Source of the DNA: Selaginella moellendorffii
Lineage: Eukaryota; Streptophyta; Lycopodiopsida; Selaginellales; Selaginellaceae
Reading direction: 5' to 3'
Assembly: GCF_000143415.4 (NCBI RefSeq)
Contig: NW_003314267.1
Coordinates: 1,247,309 to 1,311,308, forward strand
Length of the DNA stretch: 64,000 nucleotides
In this document: one piece after another, positions 21,000-32,599 of the stretch
Layout of the letters: each line of letters starts with the position of its first letter
Numbering within the stretch: position 1 is the first letter of the stretch
The notes under the pieces: generated by a model
The model's database searches: none
What the model was told of the DNA's origin: nothing
The model's input: only the letters and a program-made list of their open reading frames with translations
Program-made: the position numbers and the translations under genes

Positions 21000-22980
21000 A
21001 CTTACAGTCAACAGCAAATCAATTTTCTTGACTGGGAATTACCCAGCAAATGCTGGCTAGATGAAGAGTCCGACTCTACACATTAACAAAAGTTGCGGGA
21101 AGATTCAAAGTTTGTCTAAGAATGTAAGCTCAAACAAAAGCTCACCATTTTACATCCACAACTCCAACATACTGGTATCTTCCTCTAGCCATGCTACCTC
21201 AACAATCTAGACCACGTGGAGGCCTACACCAGTTTCCAGTCCCAGCCAATATAGGCATGGCAATCTTTTATCCCGATTGGACCAATGAAAAACAAAAAGC
21301 TCTTGCTTCTTGATCTTGTTGGGTCAGGCTACTTAACTAGCTGCGAGATTAGGTTGGAACAGTGGAAATCAAAAGTGGCTGTATATTCAAAGTTTACAAA
21401 TACAAAGTTGATTTATACAATTACCTGGAGGCCTCACTGTCACCCAAGTCAGAATCTGCCATTACATGAAAGCCACCATAACCTCGCTGCTTGTTAAAGG
21501 ACTTATTTAACAACCAGAATTCCATCTTCTTCCCTGTAAACCCTTAGGCCTCCAAAAGAGTCTGAACTCCATCCAAACTGTGCCTGCCATCAAAGTTGTG
21601 CATGCCTATAGAACCTTGAATGATGACATCACCTGGGAAAAGATTTAAAACAAGAATAGTCGAAAATAGGAATCAAGAAACACTCCAGCAATGCCGAGCA
21701 CTCTCATCGATCAGACCTTGAGCGGCGTTGTAGCAGAGCCAAGATGGCTGCCAATAGCCTAAGCGCTCATGTTGCTTATGCGTGTGCACCATGGGGCAGC
21801 AAGGGACACATGGACCGATCTTGAAAAAGAAAAATCCAATCCATGCAAAATGGAATTAAGATCACTTGCTGCATGGCACAATTTCCCGGGAAAATCCTAA
21901 AAAAGCACCCTTGATTGCTGTGATCCATGGTCAAGATCACTTGTGGCCAGGAGATGAATTAAGATCCACTTAGCATACAAACCATTGTTGAATTATTTAC
22001 TCTAGGTACAAAGAACACGTAAAGATAACCTCCCCATTGTGCATGGCCTTTGCTCAAGGAGTTGCTCACTACTTCCCAAACCACAGAAACCTGCAATCAA
22101 TTTGAGAGAATAAGCTAGGGCACCAAAATTGCATTGCACCTGGGCATTCATGCCCATGCAGCCGATCATTCAACACCAAGAGTTGAGGTGAGGGAGTGAG
22201 GAGGTGAGGAAGTGCACCAGCGATGTAAATTGTTAGGAAGAGCTGCGCTATGTTCGGCAGCAGGCTAAGATCCACATGGAGATTTTGATTTCTGAGATAA
22301 AAATCTCCAAAAGCAACCTTGATCGCTCCCTTGGTGGATTCCATGCTCCTGCAAGAAGTGTTTTGTGTCAGAGAGAAAGAGCCACTCGAATAAACAAATG
22401 GGCACACATGGTATACCTGTCAATTCCCCTTCTTCCCCATTGGCAGCCAAAACTTCCTCCCGATTTTTCCTGAGAGCATAGCTTTGCCCCAGCTCAGAAC
22501 CTGAAAATTGAATTGATTTTGCATCCTCTGCAAGAATGGAGAGATCTTATTCGTAGCTGGGGCGTCCTACAAAGATGAGCAGAAAATTCTTGTGCAGCAT
22601 CTGAGAGATCCAAGCAGTCTCGAGTTCTATAACGCCCAGATGAAGTGGATGCCTTCAGTTATGTGGCTGCGCCCAAGAATACGCCAGTAGTGAATGGTGA
22701 TTGGTGGCGGATTATATGCTATGGATTGCAGGTGGAATGCAATAAGGAGCCAACATATTTTAGAATATATGTGGCTTGGAACTTGTTGTTAGGAGCTTAC
22801 AGCGAACACTCTTGCCCCCACTCATTGCACCTGCACCAGCTACTGCTGTTGGTGTCATTGAAGGCCAACTATTGAGCATTGTAGATTGCCACATCCGCAA
22901 ATCCATAAACGATCAAGATTTTGGAGGAAGAACTAAAGAAAACTGTTTCCAGTTGCAAAAGCTGCAATGATGACCAGACA
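21000..22980. other. no supported gene; possible exon relics
   Basis: Scattered minus-strand stretches near 21540-21660 and 22250-22420 stay open for 30-60 codons next to GT or AG dinucleotides, but I could not connect them or recognise a domain. This region is probably repeat-derived. Confidence 0.25.
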
Positions 22981-23001
22981 TGAGAGGAGCAATGCAAGCA
23001 C

Positions 23002-23340
23002 AAGCTTTCAAGTAGGAGACATAATTTCTAGAGAGCCAAGAGAAAAGAGGAGCAAATAGACTGAGCAAACAAAGGGGGCAACCTCCCATAGATAAAGCTT
23101 CAGAGCACAAACTCACACAAAAGCTCGCACAGGCTTTTGGTAGTAGTAGCACCTTAATGTGGATAACCATGGTTTGACCACCATCATCGGAATGATCTAC
23201 ACAGGTTTTCAATGCTGATCAAAATAGATCATGAAAAGATGAACACTGGAGCTAAAGAAAATTTGGAGCAGAGGCTTGTCTGTTGGATTCTTTCTCAATT
23301 GGCAAACTTTCAGCTTCAGTGACTAAAATCTGCTTCACAT
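23002..23340 (+). repeat. direct repeat, copy 1
   Basis: It matches 24337-24620 with scattered indels. Shared blocks include TTTCTAGAGAGCCAA.AGAAAAGAGGAGCAAATAGA, ATAGATAAAGCT and TTTGGAGC.GAGGCTTG. A short extra match (GGACGGCTGCTGGAG) follows copy 1 at about 23398 and precedes copy 2 at about 24292. Confidence 0.65.
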
Positions 23341-24336
23341 CCAACAAAAGCTATTGAGCTCTCCCTAGATGTAGTGAGTGCCATCCAGGCCTCAGATCGG
23401 ACGGCTGCTGGAGTATATAGATTCTATCAATTGGCCTTCACCCTTGAATTTTGAAACAAATCTTCATCCCATAATGGAACATAAAAGTATAAAGAACTGA
23501 GAACATTGAATTCTGGGCTCGGAGAAAATCTTTCTTGGACCAATTTGGTTCTCTCTCAAATTGCCTTCTCTCCACAGCTCAGAATAATTGAAAATCACCA
23601 AGCCTATACAGCACACTATACTCCATCCTTGAATTTTATCATGGAGAAGTTTATTTCATAGATAGATTCCTTTGCTTAGCATGCCCACATCCCTGCACAA
23701 GGCTATTGACTCTCCTTGATATACAAAACATTCAGCAACTTTGCAAAGAAAAGTCTAATAGACCTTCAATTCACCTGCTTCTAAAGCTGAAGTTACCTTT
23801 CTAGTTAAAGAGTGAAAAATCACACAGCTCCAACAGAACCCAAAACCATTTTGTTAGTGGCCATTGGTCCTAAAAAAGAATTGTGGTTACAGAAAGAAAC
23901 AAGAAGAATTTCTTACTGGAGGATATTTTCTTAAGCATAGCTTCTCCACCTGTAACTTGGCCTCATTTCCACGCAGACATAAGTTCCCCAGTGACTACTG
24001 ATGGGACACTAGGGAAGACCCTGACAAATTAGAAGCTCAAAATTCAGTGTACTTGGAACCCTCACCCGCATCTCTGTAGCTTCTCTCCACCACCTGGCAG
24101 ACAGCAAATCTGCAAATCTAAAACTCCGCTTTCATAAATTGAACGTGCGAGATCTCTGCCCTGCCACAGTAATATTGCTGACTATTGCTGAGTATGCGAC
24201 GGAACCCTAGAGTAGACACTTGTCACATTGCTTGTGCCGTCATCCCATTGGCTGCGAAAACATCAAGCCGCGGCTGGCTCGGGCCTCAAATTGGACGGCT
24301 GCTGGAGATTGGGCACTAGAGTTTTAGTATTATAGA

Positions 24337-24620
24337 CAAGCTTTCAGAGTAAGAGCCTTAATTTCTAGAGAGCCAAAAGAAAAGAGGAGCAAATAGATTG
24401 AGCAAATAAAAGGGGCCTATCAAACCTCCTATAGATAAAGCTCTCACAAAAGCTTGCACTGACTTTTACTCCATTGGCAGTAACATGGATAATCATGATC
24501 AGAAAATATCATTAAAATACGAACATTGGAGCTAAAAAACATTTGGAGCGGAGGCTTGCCGGTTGGGTTCTTTCTCAACTGGCAAACTTCCACAGTTAGT
24601 GACTCAAATCTGCTTCACAT
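24337..24620 (+). repeat. direct repeat, copy 2
   Basis: This is the partner of 23002-23340, about 1.33 kb away. No coding capacity was seen between the copies, so a small non-autonomous element or a local duplication is possible. Confidence 0.65.
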
Positions 24621-24886
24621 TTCTAAACTCTCCCTGATGTAGCGAGTTCCAGAAATTTGGAACTCCAGGTCCCCGAGATTACACCAGCTTATTGTGCCAA
24701 CAGCTGCCACTCATGCATTAGAGCAAACCCCTGTCTTCCCTCCTGGGCCAATTGTGCATCCTATTATACTTTTGAAACTCACTAAACCCTTAAATGTTTA
24801 AGAAATGATTGTTTTAAGCTTTAGACATGGGGCTTTCTCGTTTTTATATATATAGATAAATGTTTTATATCCTATAATGATATAAA

Positions 24887-24970
24887 TGTCAGAAGTGGGA
24901 TTTGAACCCACGCCCTCGCGAGAGGAGCAGAACTTGAGTCTGCCGCCTTAGACCACTCGGCCATCCTGAC
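24887..24970 (-). tRNA. tRNA-Leu (CAA)
   Basis: On the minus strand GTCAGGA pairs with TTCTGAC as the acceptor stem, followed by discriminator A. The D-arm is GGCCGAGTGGTCTAAGGC, the anticodon loop CTCAAGT sits between GCAGA and TCTGC, there is a long class II variable arm, and the T-arm is GTGGGTTCAAATCCCAC. It is 84 bases long. It has no anticodon-loop intron, although plant tRNA-Leu(CAA) genes often carry one. Confidence 0.92.
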
Positions 24971-25019
24971 ATTTGATAATAAATATATCAGAAACACGAA
25001 TGAAAATATCCTGATTTAT

Positions 25020-25145
25020 GATTTCTTCAAGAAGGGATTTGGATCAGGATTCTTCAATAGCAGCGGAGTTGGCCTCTGATTCTCTTCTACCTCCCTCAAC
25101 AAATGGATGATGGTCATGATTATAAAGCCCCTCCTTCTTAAGGCT
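25020..25145 (+). pseudogene. truncated copy of the secreted Asp/His/Pro protein gene
   Basis: It matches 26582-26710 and neighbouring parts of the intact gene at 26535. Shared blocks include TTCTTCAAGAAGGGA, CAGCGGAG.TGGCCTCTGATTCTCTTCT and CCTCCCTC. It lacks the signal-peptide start and has frame breaks. Confidence 0.75.
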
Positions 25146-25154
25146 CCTAATATT

Positions 25155-26230
25155 TCACTCTCATGGATCTGAAGTTCTGCTCGTGTTCATGGTCTTGCAG
25201 CTCTGCTGGAAATGAGGCCTTGGGATGCCCGGCATTCCAGGAGGAGCAGCAGTAGCTCCGGGAAGAGGTGGCGGAGGCGGCACAAATTGACTATACACGT
25301 CTTTAGGAGTGTACGTCAGGGAACGGAAGGTGCATTGCCATGGCAGCGGCCGCAAAGGAATACCAGGTATTCAAGCGACACCATTGGCATTGCCATGCCA
25401 ACGCTGGCGTCAACAGCACCTCGAGCACCCAGGAATGAGCTCCCCAAGCTTGAGGCCTCCATCTGAACTGATCCAGATGCTCGTCCCAGTGGTGCCATTT
25501 GCTCGTTAGAGGCCAAGACAGCAGACGTGCGTTGTACTTGTCGCGAGTTATCACCACGACACCAGAACTTCATGGTGTGGTTGCTGCATCCGCTGCTCAG
25601 ACGACAAAGCCACCGCTAAGAACAAGAAAAAAGGTGTGTCATAGAACATCCAACAACACCTGCAAAGTGGCCCATGGGACGCCATGGCAAATCCAGAATG
25701 TTGTTGTCGTGAGCATTCGAGACTTCTGCTTGAGGTTGTTCGTGCCTAAAACAACAACGTCCATGTGTAATCAGAATTGAATCTCATGAGGTGGTAACAT
25801 ACCCAACGAGCCAGTGTATAATGCTGCTGTCATGGCTTCTGCTCACGAAGAGTTCCTCGTGAAAAGGATGCCACGCCAATGCTGCACCAAAATCAAAACG
25901 TAAGAGCACTCTAACTCATCCAATATACATGTTACTTCGTTCTTAACGATTTGTCTCGATATCCTCAAGGTTCGGATGTCAAACAGCTGAGAAAGAGGGG
26001 GAAAAAACAAGAAAGAGGCGTTCAGTTCACTTTGTTCACTTAGCTTGATTACTTGGTCTCTTCCTGTGATTTAGATTAGCGACCGCTATTTCACACACTA
26101 CACACGTCCTTCGCACTTGCGATGAAGATATCATGATATTAGTTGTAAGCACCTAAAGGCTTATCAGAAACGAGGAGAGACTTTTGTGGATGCCAATCCA
26201 CGCTCTTGACATCCCAGCCGTGAGCTGTAC
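25155..26230 (-). pseudogene. FY/WDR33-like polyadenylation factor pseudogene
   Basis: Minus-strand pieces carry the order of the WD40 protein [22 protein letters not shown] (about 26215-26155), [20 protein letters not shown] (about 25890-25810), AHDNNILDLPW (about 25715), CSNHTMKFWCRGDN (about 25600-25540), then a Pro-rich PPPPPLPGATAAPPGMPG segment (about 25290-25220). Most of the propeller before and between these pieces is missing, frames are broken, and a conserved Gly is replaced in the S(G)S(H/C)D turn. FY acts in mRNA 3'-end processing; this copy should be dead. Confidence 0.8.
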
Positions 26231-26479
26231 AGATCCAAACGTATAAGAACATAAAGAACTAGCTTACATCGACATACCTGTTAATGTCTTGACACCAGTA
26301 TATATCATCATTCACCACCAAAAACGAGAAGCCAAGCTTGTTTTCACCTGGAAGCATCTCTCTCTAGAAAACTGTAGAGAATCAGCCATTTGTAGTAGAT
26401 AAATAAATGTAACATTTGATTAAAAAAAATCGAATCAATATGGGAGTGACAATCAGATGCCATGCACATTCTTGGACCT

Positions 26480-26487
26480 TATATAAA
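26480..26487 (+). promoter_or_regulatory. TATA box of secreted Asp/His/Pro protein gene
   Basis: TATATAAA lies 48 bases before the ATG at 26535. Confidence 0.6.
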
Positions 26488-26534
26488 GGGGCCAAAAGCT
26501 GCACTGATTAACGAGCAATCAGCACAGTTTCACC

Positions 26535-27002
26535 ATGAATTCTGCTTTGGTGTTTTTGGTGTTTGTATTTGCCACATTCCAGATTGCATTGTCTTCTTCA
26601 AGAAGGGAGATCTTGTCTGATTCTTCAACAGCAGCGGAGCTGGCCTCTGATTCTCTTCTGCCTCCCTCCAAAATGGATGATGATGAAGCCCCACCTCCAA
26701 AGATGGATGATGATCATGCACCTCCTCCCCCTTCAAAGATGGAAGATCATGACCATGATCATAAGGTTCCTCCTCCTCCTGACCATGATCATAAGGCTCC
26801 TTCTCCACCAAAGATGGATGATGGTCATGATCAGCTAGCTCCTCGTCCTCCAAAGATGGATGATGATGATCATGATCAGCTAGCTCCTCCTCCTCCTCCA
26901 AAGATGGATCTAGCTCCTCCACGCAGGCCAAAGAGGATGGGGAACAACAACAACAACAACATCAACATAAATATCAACTTGGATAAAAAACGATCATGCT
27001 AG
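26535..27002 (+). CDS. secreted Asp/His/Pro repeat protein, 155 residues
   Basis: This is a single-exon gene. Residues 1-20 are a clear signal peptide (MNSALVFLVFVFATFQIALS). The rest is low-complexity. The unit PPKMDDD recurs in variants (PPSKMDD, PPPKMDD, PPSKMED, PPKMDDG, PPKMDDDDHDQLAP) mixed with DHDH runs, followed by a basic segment PPRRPKRMG and a run of Asn then alternating Ile/Asn. Acidic and His-rich repeats suggest metal or pectin binding outside the cell, and the RRPKR site could be cut by subtilases. Both are inference. I do not recognise a family. A broken copy sits 1.5 kb upstream. Confidence 0.7.
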   Translation: MNSALVFLVFVFATFQIALSSSRREILSDSSTAAELASDSLLPPSKMDDDEAPPPKMDDDHAPPPPSKMEDHDHDHKVPPPPDHDHKAPSPPKMDDGHDQLAPRPPKMDDDDHDQLAPPPPPKMDLAPPRRPKRMGNNNNNNINININLDKKRSC

Positions 27003-27431
27003 ATCAACGCGAGGAGAATAATTACTCTTTTAGATGGACTCTGTCCATCTTTTGTATTTGCAATTAAAGATAAATAATTAGTTTGAAACACGTACTTAAT
27101 AATGAAAGATTTCGTTCAAAATTACATAGAACCACCGCGGAACTACTGGAGGAGTTTGGGGAAAAGAGAATCTTTGATTTGGTGGCGTATTTGTTCAATC
27201 GTTCCCTGTGGAGCCAACGATCTCTACGCCGGTGAAGGAGCTCCCAAGAGAGTCTACCTCAAGTGATGCAGCAGAGAACAAGGACGAGCATCGCAACATC
27301 GACACGTTTCTCGCCACACTCAAGTACATCATGTAAAGCTCCTGTGACTATCGAAGCGGGAGTGGTGAAAACCAGAAGAAAGCTAAAAAGTGCTAGCCTG
27401 TGCATGTATAATTACGGTACTTACAAGGAAT

Positions 27432-29224
27432 TTACGAAAAGTCCCTGCCCTTCAGAACAAAGACACATACCATTGTCCAAACTGCAATAAGATGGTGATC
27501 AGTAAAAATCGATTTGATAAGAGAATGTAGTTGCTCACTATATACTGCCGCAGCGAGCCATTCGTTTATGACTTTCACCCAAACGCTTGCCCACCCGACG
27601 TCTATGCTCCACCTTGAATTCACACACAAAGGACACGAAGCTTATAGAGGAACGAGCAGAGATTACTTACCTGTGCATTGTTTGGTGAAGGTTCCAGCCA
27701 ACGAACAGCATCGCAAAGTACATCGCACCCATCGCAAAGACGAAATGAAAGAAACCATAGCTGTATGGGATATCATTCTCGGATGTCTCCTCTTCACTGT
27801 GTGGTAGCTGTAGAAACGAAAACATTTTTAAAAATGTGAAAATAACTCGAGAGGTTAAAAAAGTGGATACCGCAAGAGATTTCGAATCTATTCCGGTAGA
27901 GAATGTAGCTAGGATGATTGCAAAGAACGCTATCAGAAAGCTCTGTAAAAGAAATAGACAAAATCAGAGAAGAAACTGAAGATATCTGGACGTACCAAAA
28001 CAGTTAGCCAGTCAGCCTTCCCAGTTTGTCGTGATCGCGTATTGCAAAGCTCAGAAGCAGGTTCACTACGAAAAAACAAAAAGAGAAATAAGAAAAAAAA
28101 AAAACGGGAAAGAAAAAAAAATGATACCTCATAATTGCTGACCAGCAGAGAAACACTAGATACAGTGAAATCAACCCTGATGTCAGCAATCCCGCATTGA
28201 CCTGGAAATTATACTTATCAGAAAAACAAGCCATTGAAAGAATTTCACAGTACTTTCGAATGAAGGGAGATGGCCGTCACGACTAAAATGAGAACGAAAG
28301 TCCATGTGATGAAAAAGATATTGACGCCGCAGGACGCCCGTGGAGAGAACCAGACATACATCAAGATGATGCCTATGAATGAAAGTATATACGAGCCCAC
28401 AGCAATCACGACCAGCGGTATTTGGCTGCAAAGAAAGGTCGTGTAAGTCCCAAAACAGTACACAGCTTGAAAATTACCAGCGTCGGACGTTATGCTCGGA
28501 GAGCCACTCTTCGTTCCACCAGTATATAAAATTGATGACACTGAGGAGCTGGATAACGAGAAAAATTCTGTAAAACGAGCAGTTTTCAGCGTAAAATGAA
28601 AACGAAAAAGCTTTCCATTGCACTTACCCAGCTCCAAACCTGGCCATTTCACCTGCAAAGCAAAATTGATCCATCGCTTCTAGAAGAAGAACATTAAATT
28701 CACTTACCATACATTTGAATGAATGCGGATGGGATGAAAAATGGGAGCACCATCACGATGATCCAGAAGAGGCTCTTAATTGGCCACCAGCCTGAGTGCC
28801 AAGCGTCACGGGGGTCGTCGGGTTTAGAAGTTCCCACAGTCGTCAAATACATTGTGAAGAAGAACACCTGATGCTAAGTTAAGGAACAGAATAAAGGCGA
28901 GGATAGAAAATTTTCAAAGGATACGAAGCATCCCAGGCTCACTCGTAGAACACCCTCACTGCCCAAACAATCGTGTCCTCCTTGGCATCCTTTCAAGTCT
29001 AGAAAGAAAATCACAAGTATTAGTTCGATCGTCAGCTCGGAGGACACACACTTACAATGCAAAGAAGCCAATGCGTCATGGCTGTAGTCCCGGATCATCC
29101 AGGCTACCACAGTGGTGAGCAAGAAGATTATGGCGTAGATGTAGCGGGCATTCATCCGGCTCGGGCCGATACACGACTTGGCCAAGCAGCTCTCGGCCAC
29201 AGACTCGAAACATCCCCGCGCCAT
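27432..29224 (-). CDS. SERINC/TMS membrane protein, 388 residues
   Basis: Twelve exons (29224-29056, 28998-28925, 28867-28708, 28652-28628, 28567-28478, 28425-28254, 28201-28128, 28065-27996, 27942-27871, 27807-27671, 27612-27539, 27481-27432) give 1167 bases in frame. Family blocks are MNARYIYAIIFLLTT, KGCQGGHDCLGSEGVLRVS, WHSGWWPIKSLFWI, INFIYWWNEEWL, YVWFSPRASCGVNIFFITW, PYSYGFFHFVFAMGAMYFAM and SVWVKVINEWLA. It has 9-10 predicted membrane helices. SERINC proteins were named for serine incorporation into lipids; structural work points to lipid scrambling in the endomembrane system. Confidence 0.95.
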
Positions 29225-29800
29225 GGATTTCTCCCCAGGTTCTCAGATCATCCAGCTCGCGAAGCCGAAATATCGAAATCCGCCACGCCCCACGGCCTCC
29301 TGTGACAATGCAGGCCCGGCATTCGTAGAAACGATCAAGATTTCACACAAACCTGAGCGATCGGCAAGGGGTCGACACGAGCGCCTAGCGATCCAAGCGC
29401 GAAATCATCCGTGCGCGCCGCCTCGCGAAGAAGGGAATGCCCTAAGACCCTCCACAAAGAGAGCGTGAGGTAAGAGTACGGAAGCCTCCAGTTTCATCCT
29501 TTGCCTCACTGGGCGTGCGCCGCAAGGGAGTCTGGGCATGAACCATGTGGCCCAAAAGGCCCGCGATCCGACGGCCGGCGTGGATCTTGGAGGCCGTACG
29601 AGCGCAGAGATCTAACGGTTGGAACAGTTGATCCAACGTTCTTTCGTTCAAAACCTATTTAGCTATATGATTAATTAATGGGTGTTTATCTAATTATTTT
29701 TGAACTAATCTACATCACTAATGTAATCAAGCTTATCAATTAGTGACTTTGTATGCAAAACTGGATGAAACCATCTCTCTCAACCTCAAGAATAAAAAGA
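29225..29800. other. intergenic region between SERINC and P4H
   Basis: No supported gene lies here. The first about 250 bases are the GC-rich 5' region of the SERINC gene; the rest turns AT-rich. Confidence 0.35.
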
Positions 29801-29806
29801 ATTTGA

Positions 29807-31079
29807 TCAAGACCAATCTTCTTTGTCCCTGATCCACTTCGTGGCGACCCATTTCTCGCCTTTAATCACTGGACAGCTCCCGTGCAATGCAGTCTAACAA
29901 CGGCGACAATATATCAGTGGCGATTTCTTCGTTTTCGATCGACTGACCTTGTCAAACGTTCCATTCGGGAACATGGAATAGAAGAGCAAAGCGTCGCCTT
30001 GCTTTGGCTTCACCTTCAAACCGATGCATTCTTTGTAGTCGTAGTTCTCGTTCATGTGCTCGTAATTCTAGACATGGAAACAAGAGTCATGGATTCAACA
30101 GCTTGAAGGCGTGAAAGCAGCGGTACCTCGAAAGGAAACATCGTCTCTCCGCCTTCTTCAACGTCTGAAAGATACAAAAGAAAGGAAGCCATCTGCATAA
30201 GAGAAACGTATCAGCTTGAAACTCCAAGCTGAGACGACGGCTTACGCGTTGGCTCTTCTGAGGTCCGTATTCCGCAGGATTGAAAACGTCATAGTGGCTG
30301 TTGTATTTCTGTCCGATCTCGTAGCGAAGAACATTGAAAGCCTGCAAAGGTTTGCTTTGAACTAAAACTCGTCTTTTCATCGTTTGTCTGTTTACCTCTC
30401 CGTGTGACTTGGGGATCATGGTGGCTTTAGCCATTTTTTCCTCCACCCAGGCCAGTGTGCCCGTCTTGTCTTGCCTGGAGCTCAAGAAGCAGCCATGACT
30501 GCCTTACATGACAGGAAAAACTCGTCTCAAAAGCTCGAAACCGCGCCGGCAAAAAGAAAAGAAGGAAGAGAAGATAAGAACCTTGTTCTTACGTCCTGCG
30601 TCTCCGTGGCCGTCTCTCCCTTGCGAAGAGCAAGTGAAGATGGCGTAAGCTTCGTCTTTGCTAGACTGATGATCGCCTCGCACTGTGCCGGGCTTGCGAA
30701 TTTCGGGAAGAGAAGAGCTCGAGGTGTCCAGCTTAGTACCTGACTTAAGCATAAGCAAAAAGAACTCCAAGAGAATTTATAATCTCACTCTCTCACCTGG
30801 AAAGGTATGAATGCTAATTGATCTTCGCCAGTCACACCGTGCTCCGCGACCGTGACATCCTCGAGTAACTCATGTCTTCGATTCGCAAATGCTGGATTCG
30901 TATCCTCTGGAAGCTAAAGGAGTACAAGAAAAAGATGGAATTGAGTGCTTCGTTACAAGGATTACCTGCTGGAATTCGGGGATGAAGTATCCAACGAGAA
31001 AAGCGAGCACGCACAAGACTAGAACCAGAGGCGCCGATACCTGGTGGCCGCACACCCGGCCTCTCGATCTCCCCTTCAT
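29807..31079 (-). CDS. prolyl 4-hydroxylase, membrane-anchored, 286 residues
   Basis: Eight exons (31079-30966, 30913-30797, 30739-30582, 30498-30396, 30341-30246, 30192-30127, 30067-29948, 29893-29807) give 861 bases in frame. The N-terminus has a signal anchor (VSAPLVLVLCVLAFLVGYFI). The catalytic domain has VLSWTPRALLFPKF, LRKGETATETQDVRTSHGC, NVLRYEIGQKYNSHYDVF with the iron ligands His and Asp of the HxD motif, YGPQKSQR, GGETMFPFE, and the distal His and Lys in TALHGSCPVIKGEKW. Plant enzymes of this type work in the ER and Golgi on hydroxyproline-rich cell-wall glycoproteins, using 2-oxoglutarate and Fe(II). All catalytic residues are present. Confidence 0.95.
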
Positions 31080-31119
31080 AATTTTGGAGCCGGATTGAAG
31101 CTACAACCCTGAATCCAAC

Positions 31120-31145
31120 CTATCGATCGATCGATCGATCGATCC
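31120..31145 (+). repeat. (ATCG)n microsatellite
   Basis: About six tandem ATCG/CGAT units lie in the leader between the divergent P4H and EF-hand genes. Confidence 0.85.
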
Positions 31146-31397
31146 CTCACCTTCTAATCGGCGCGGCGCTCGCTCGCGAGCGCCCTACCTAGTGAAGATT
31201 TCTCCGCCCTACCACGCGATCAATGCCGTGTGGTTTCGCGGCCGTCGGGAAGAACAGCCGTTCTCTAGCTACCTGAGCAAATAATACCCCAAAAGGTCAA
31301 CTCGGGCTTTAATCGTTGACTAGATATGTGCCACGTGTTTTCTTTGACTATGCCACGCAGGCCCTAGTTTTTGTTTTCCCGCATTTTAGGGTTCTTG

Positions 31398-32293
31398 ATG
31401 GCGGAGGACGCGCCGAGATCGAGGAAGAAGGCGCCCGAGCCGGAGCCCGAGCCGCCACAGCCGACGTATGTCTACGATCTTGGCGCCGATATGCTGGAGA
31501 CGCTCCACAGGGCGTTCAATCTCGTGGCCAAGAAGGGCGGCAGGAGGAAGCCCAACGAGGTCGACGAGAGGTGAGTTTCGGGGGGGAATCTCGGCGATCT
31601 TTGGCTCACAATTGCTTCCAGGGATGTGCCAGTGTTGGTGCGCGCGCTGGGATACAATCCGACCGACCAGCACATCCAGCGTGTGGTTCTCCGGGTAAGA
31701 AAGAAAGAACCAACGACTTTCTTCTCTCTCCTTCGCTCTTGAGCGATCTTCCCGAGGAAACAGGCAAGAGAGGACGAAGATCCAAAGCATTGCACGAGAG
31801 GGCACCTAGACATCAACAATCTCCAGAAGAAGATCGCGGAAGTTTTCGCCACGGATCCATCGCTGTCGTATCGCCACACCGAGAACGAGCTCATCGCATG
31901 CCTTCGAGTAAGCAAAGATTCTCGACTGCTCGATTTCTCTGATGGAATTCTCTCTCTCTTTGTTCTCAAGGCTCTATCTCCGCCGAGCCAGGACTACATC
32001 GAGCCTACTGATCTCTACGTAAGTGATTTGGATGCGCGATCCATCTCGTACGTATCCATCACTCTTGTGATCAGGATGCGATGACCGATCACGGTGTGAG
32101 TTTCACGCACGACGAAGCCGAGACAATGATCCGGGCGGGCAAAGATCGAGACACACAGAAAGTTTGGCACGAAGACTACGCGTTTGTGGCGGCCAGCGAT
32201 TCCATCCCAAAGCCTCCCAACATTATCGCCACAGAGATTCCTCCCGAGCTCCCGCCAATGGAAGCGCCGCCGCCGCCGCCGCCGCCAGCCTAA
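31398..32293 (+). CDS. EF-hand protein of axonemal DRC8/EFCAB2-like type, 218 residues
   Basis: Five exons (31398-31570, 31622-31694, 31764-31907, 31971-32018, 32075-32293) give 657 bases in frame. After a Pro/Glu-rich start the protein shows a helix-loop-helix plan: MLETLHRAFNLVAKKGG, then DERDVPVLVRALGYNPTDQH, LDINNLQKKIAEVF, ENELIACLRAL, DYIEPTDLYDAMTDHGVSF, EAETMIRA, and a poly-Pro end. RALGYNPT is the usual second-helix signature in calmodulin-like proteins. The loops lack most calcium ligands, as in the nexin-dynein regulatory subunit DRC8 (EFCAB2). Swimming sperm of lycophytes would need it. The specific orthology is inference. Confidence 0.7.
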
Positions 32294-32599
32294 CACCCTT
32301 GCTGACGTGGATTCTCACGTTTCAAATATTTTGGCGGGGTTGCTAGGGTTTGTTCTCATAGAAGTGAATGGCTAGGGAAGGTTTTTCTGGGTTGGCAGGA
32401 TGCGATTTGATGCATTCCATTGCTGGTTTGGTGATCGAAACATCAAGCAATGTAGGTTTGGTTCTTTTCTTATTTTTTTTCTTCCTATTGCTTCTCATTT
32501 TTTCTTTGTGCGTGTGTTGTGTTTGCTTTGATGCATTGTTGTGAAATTTTCCTCATTGGCTTTTTTGTTGTGTTTTAATCGCAGGAAACGAATGCTTGC

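Noticed and set aside
26530-26931. antisense ORF rich in Asp/His/Glu opposite the secreted-protein gene
   Set aside because: The repeat is nearly palindromic in codon usage, so the antisense is open by chance; the plus strand has signal peptide and TATA box.
31316-31942. 208-codon plus ORF over the EF-hand gene
   Set aside because: It runs through three introns of the well-supported spliced gene in another frame and shows Arg/Ala bias typical of a shadow frame.
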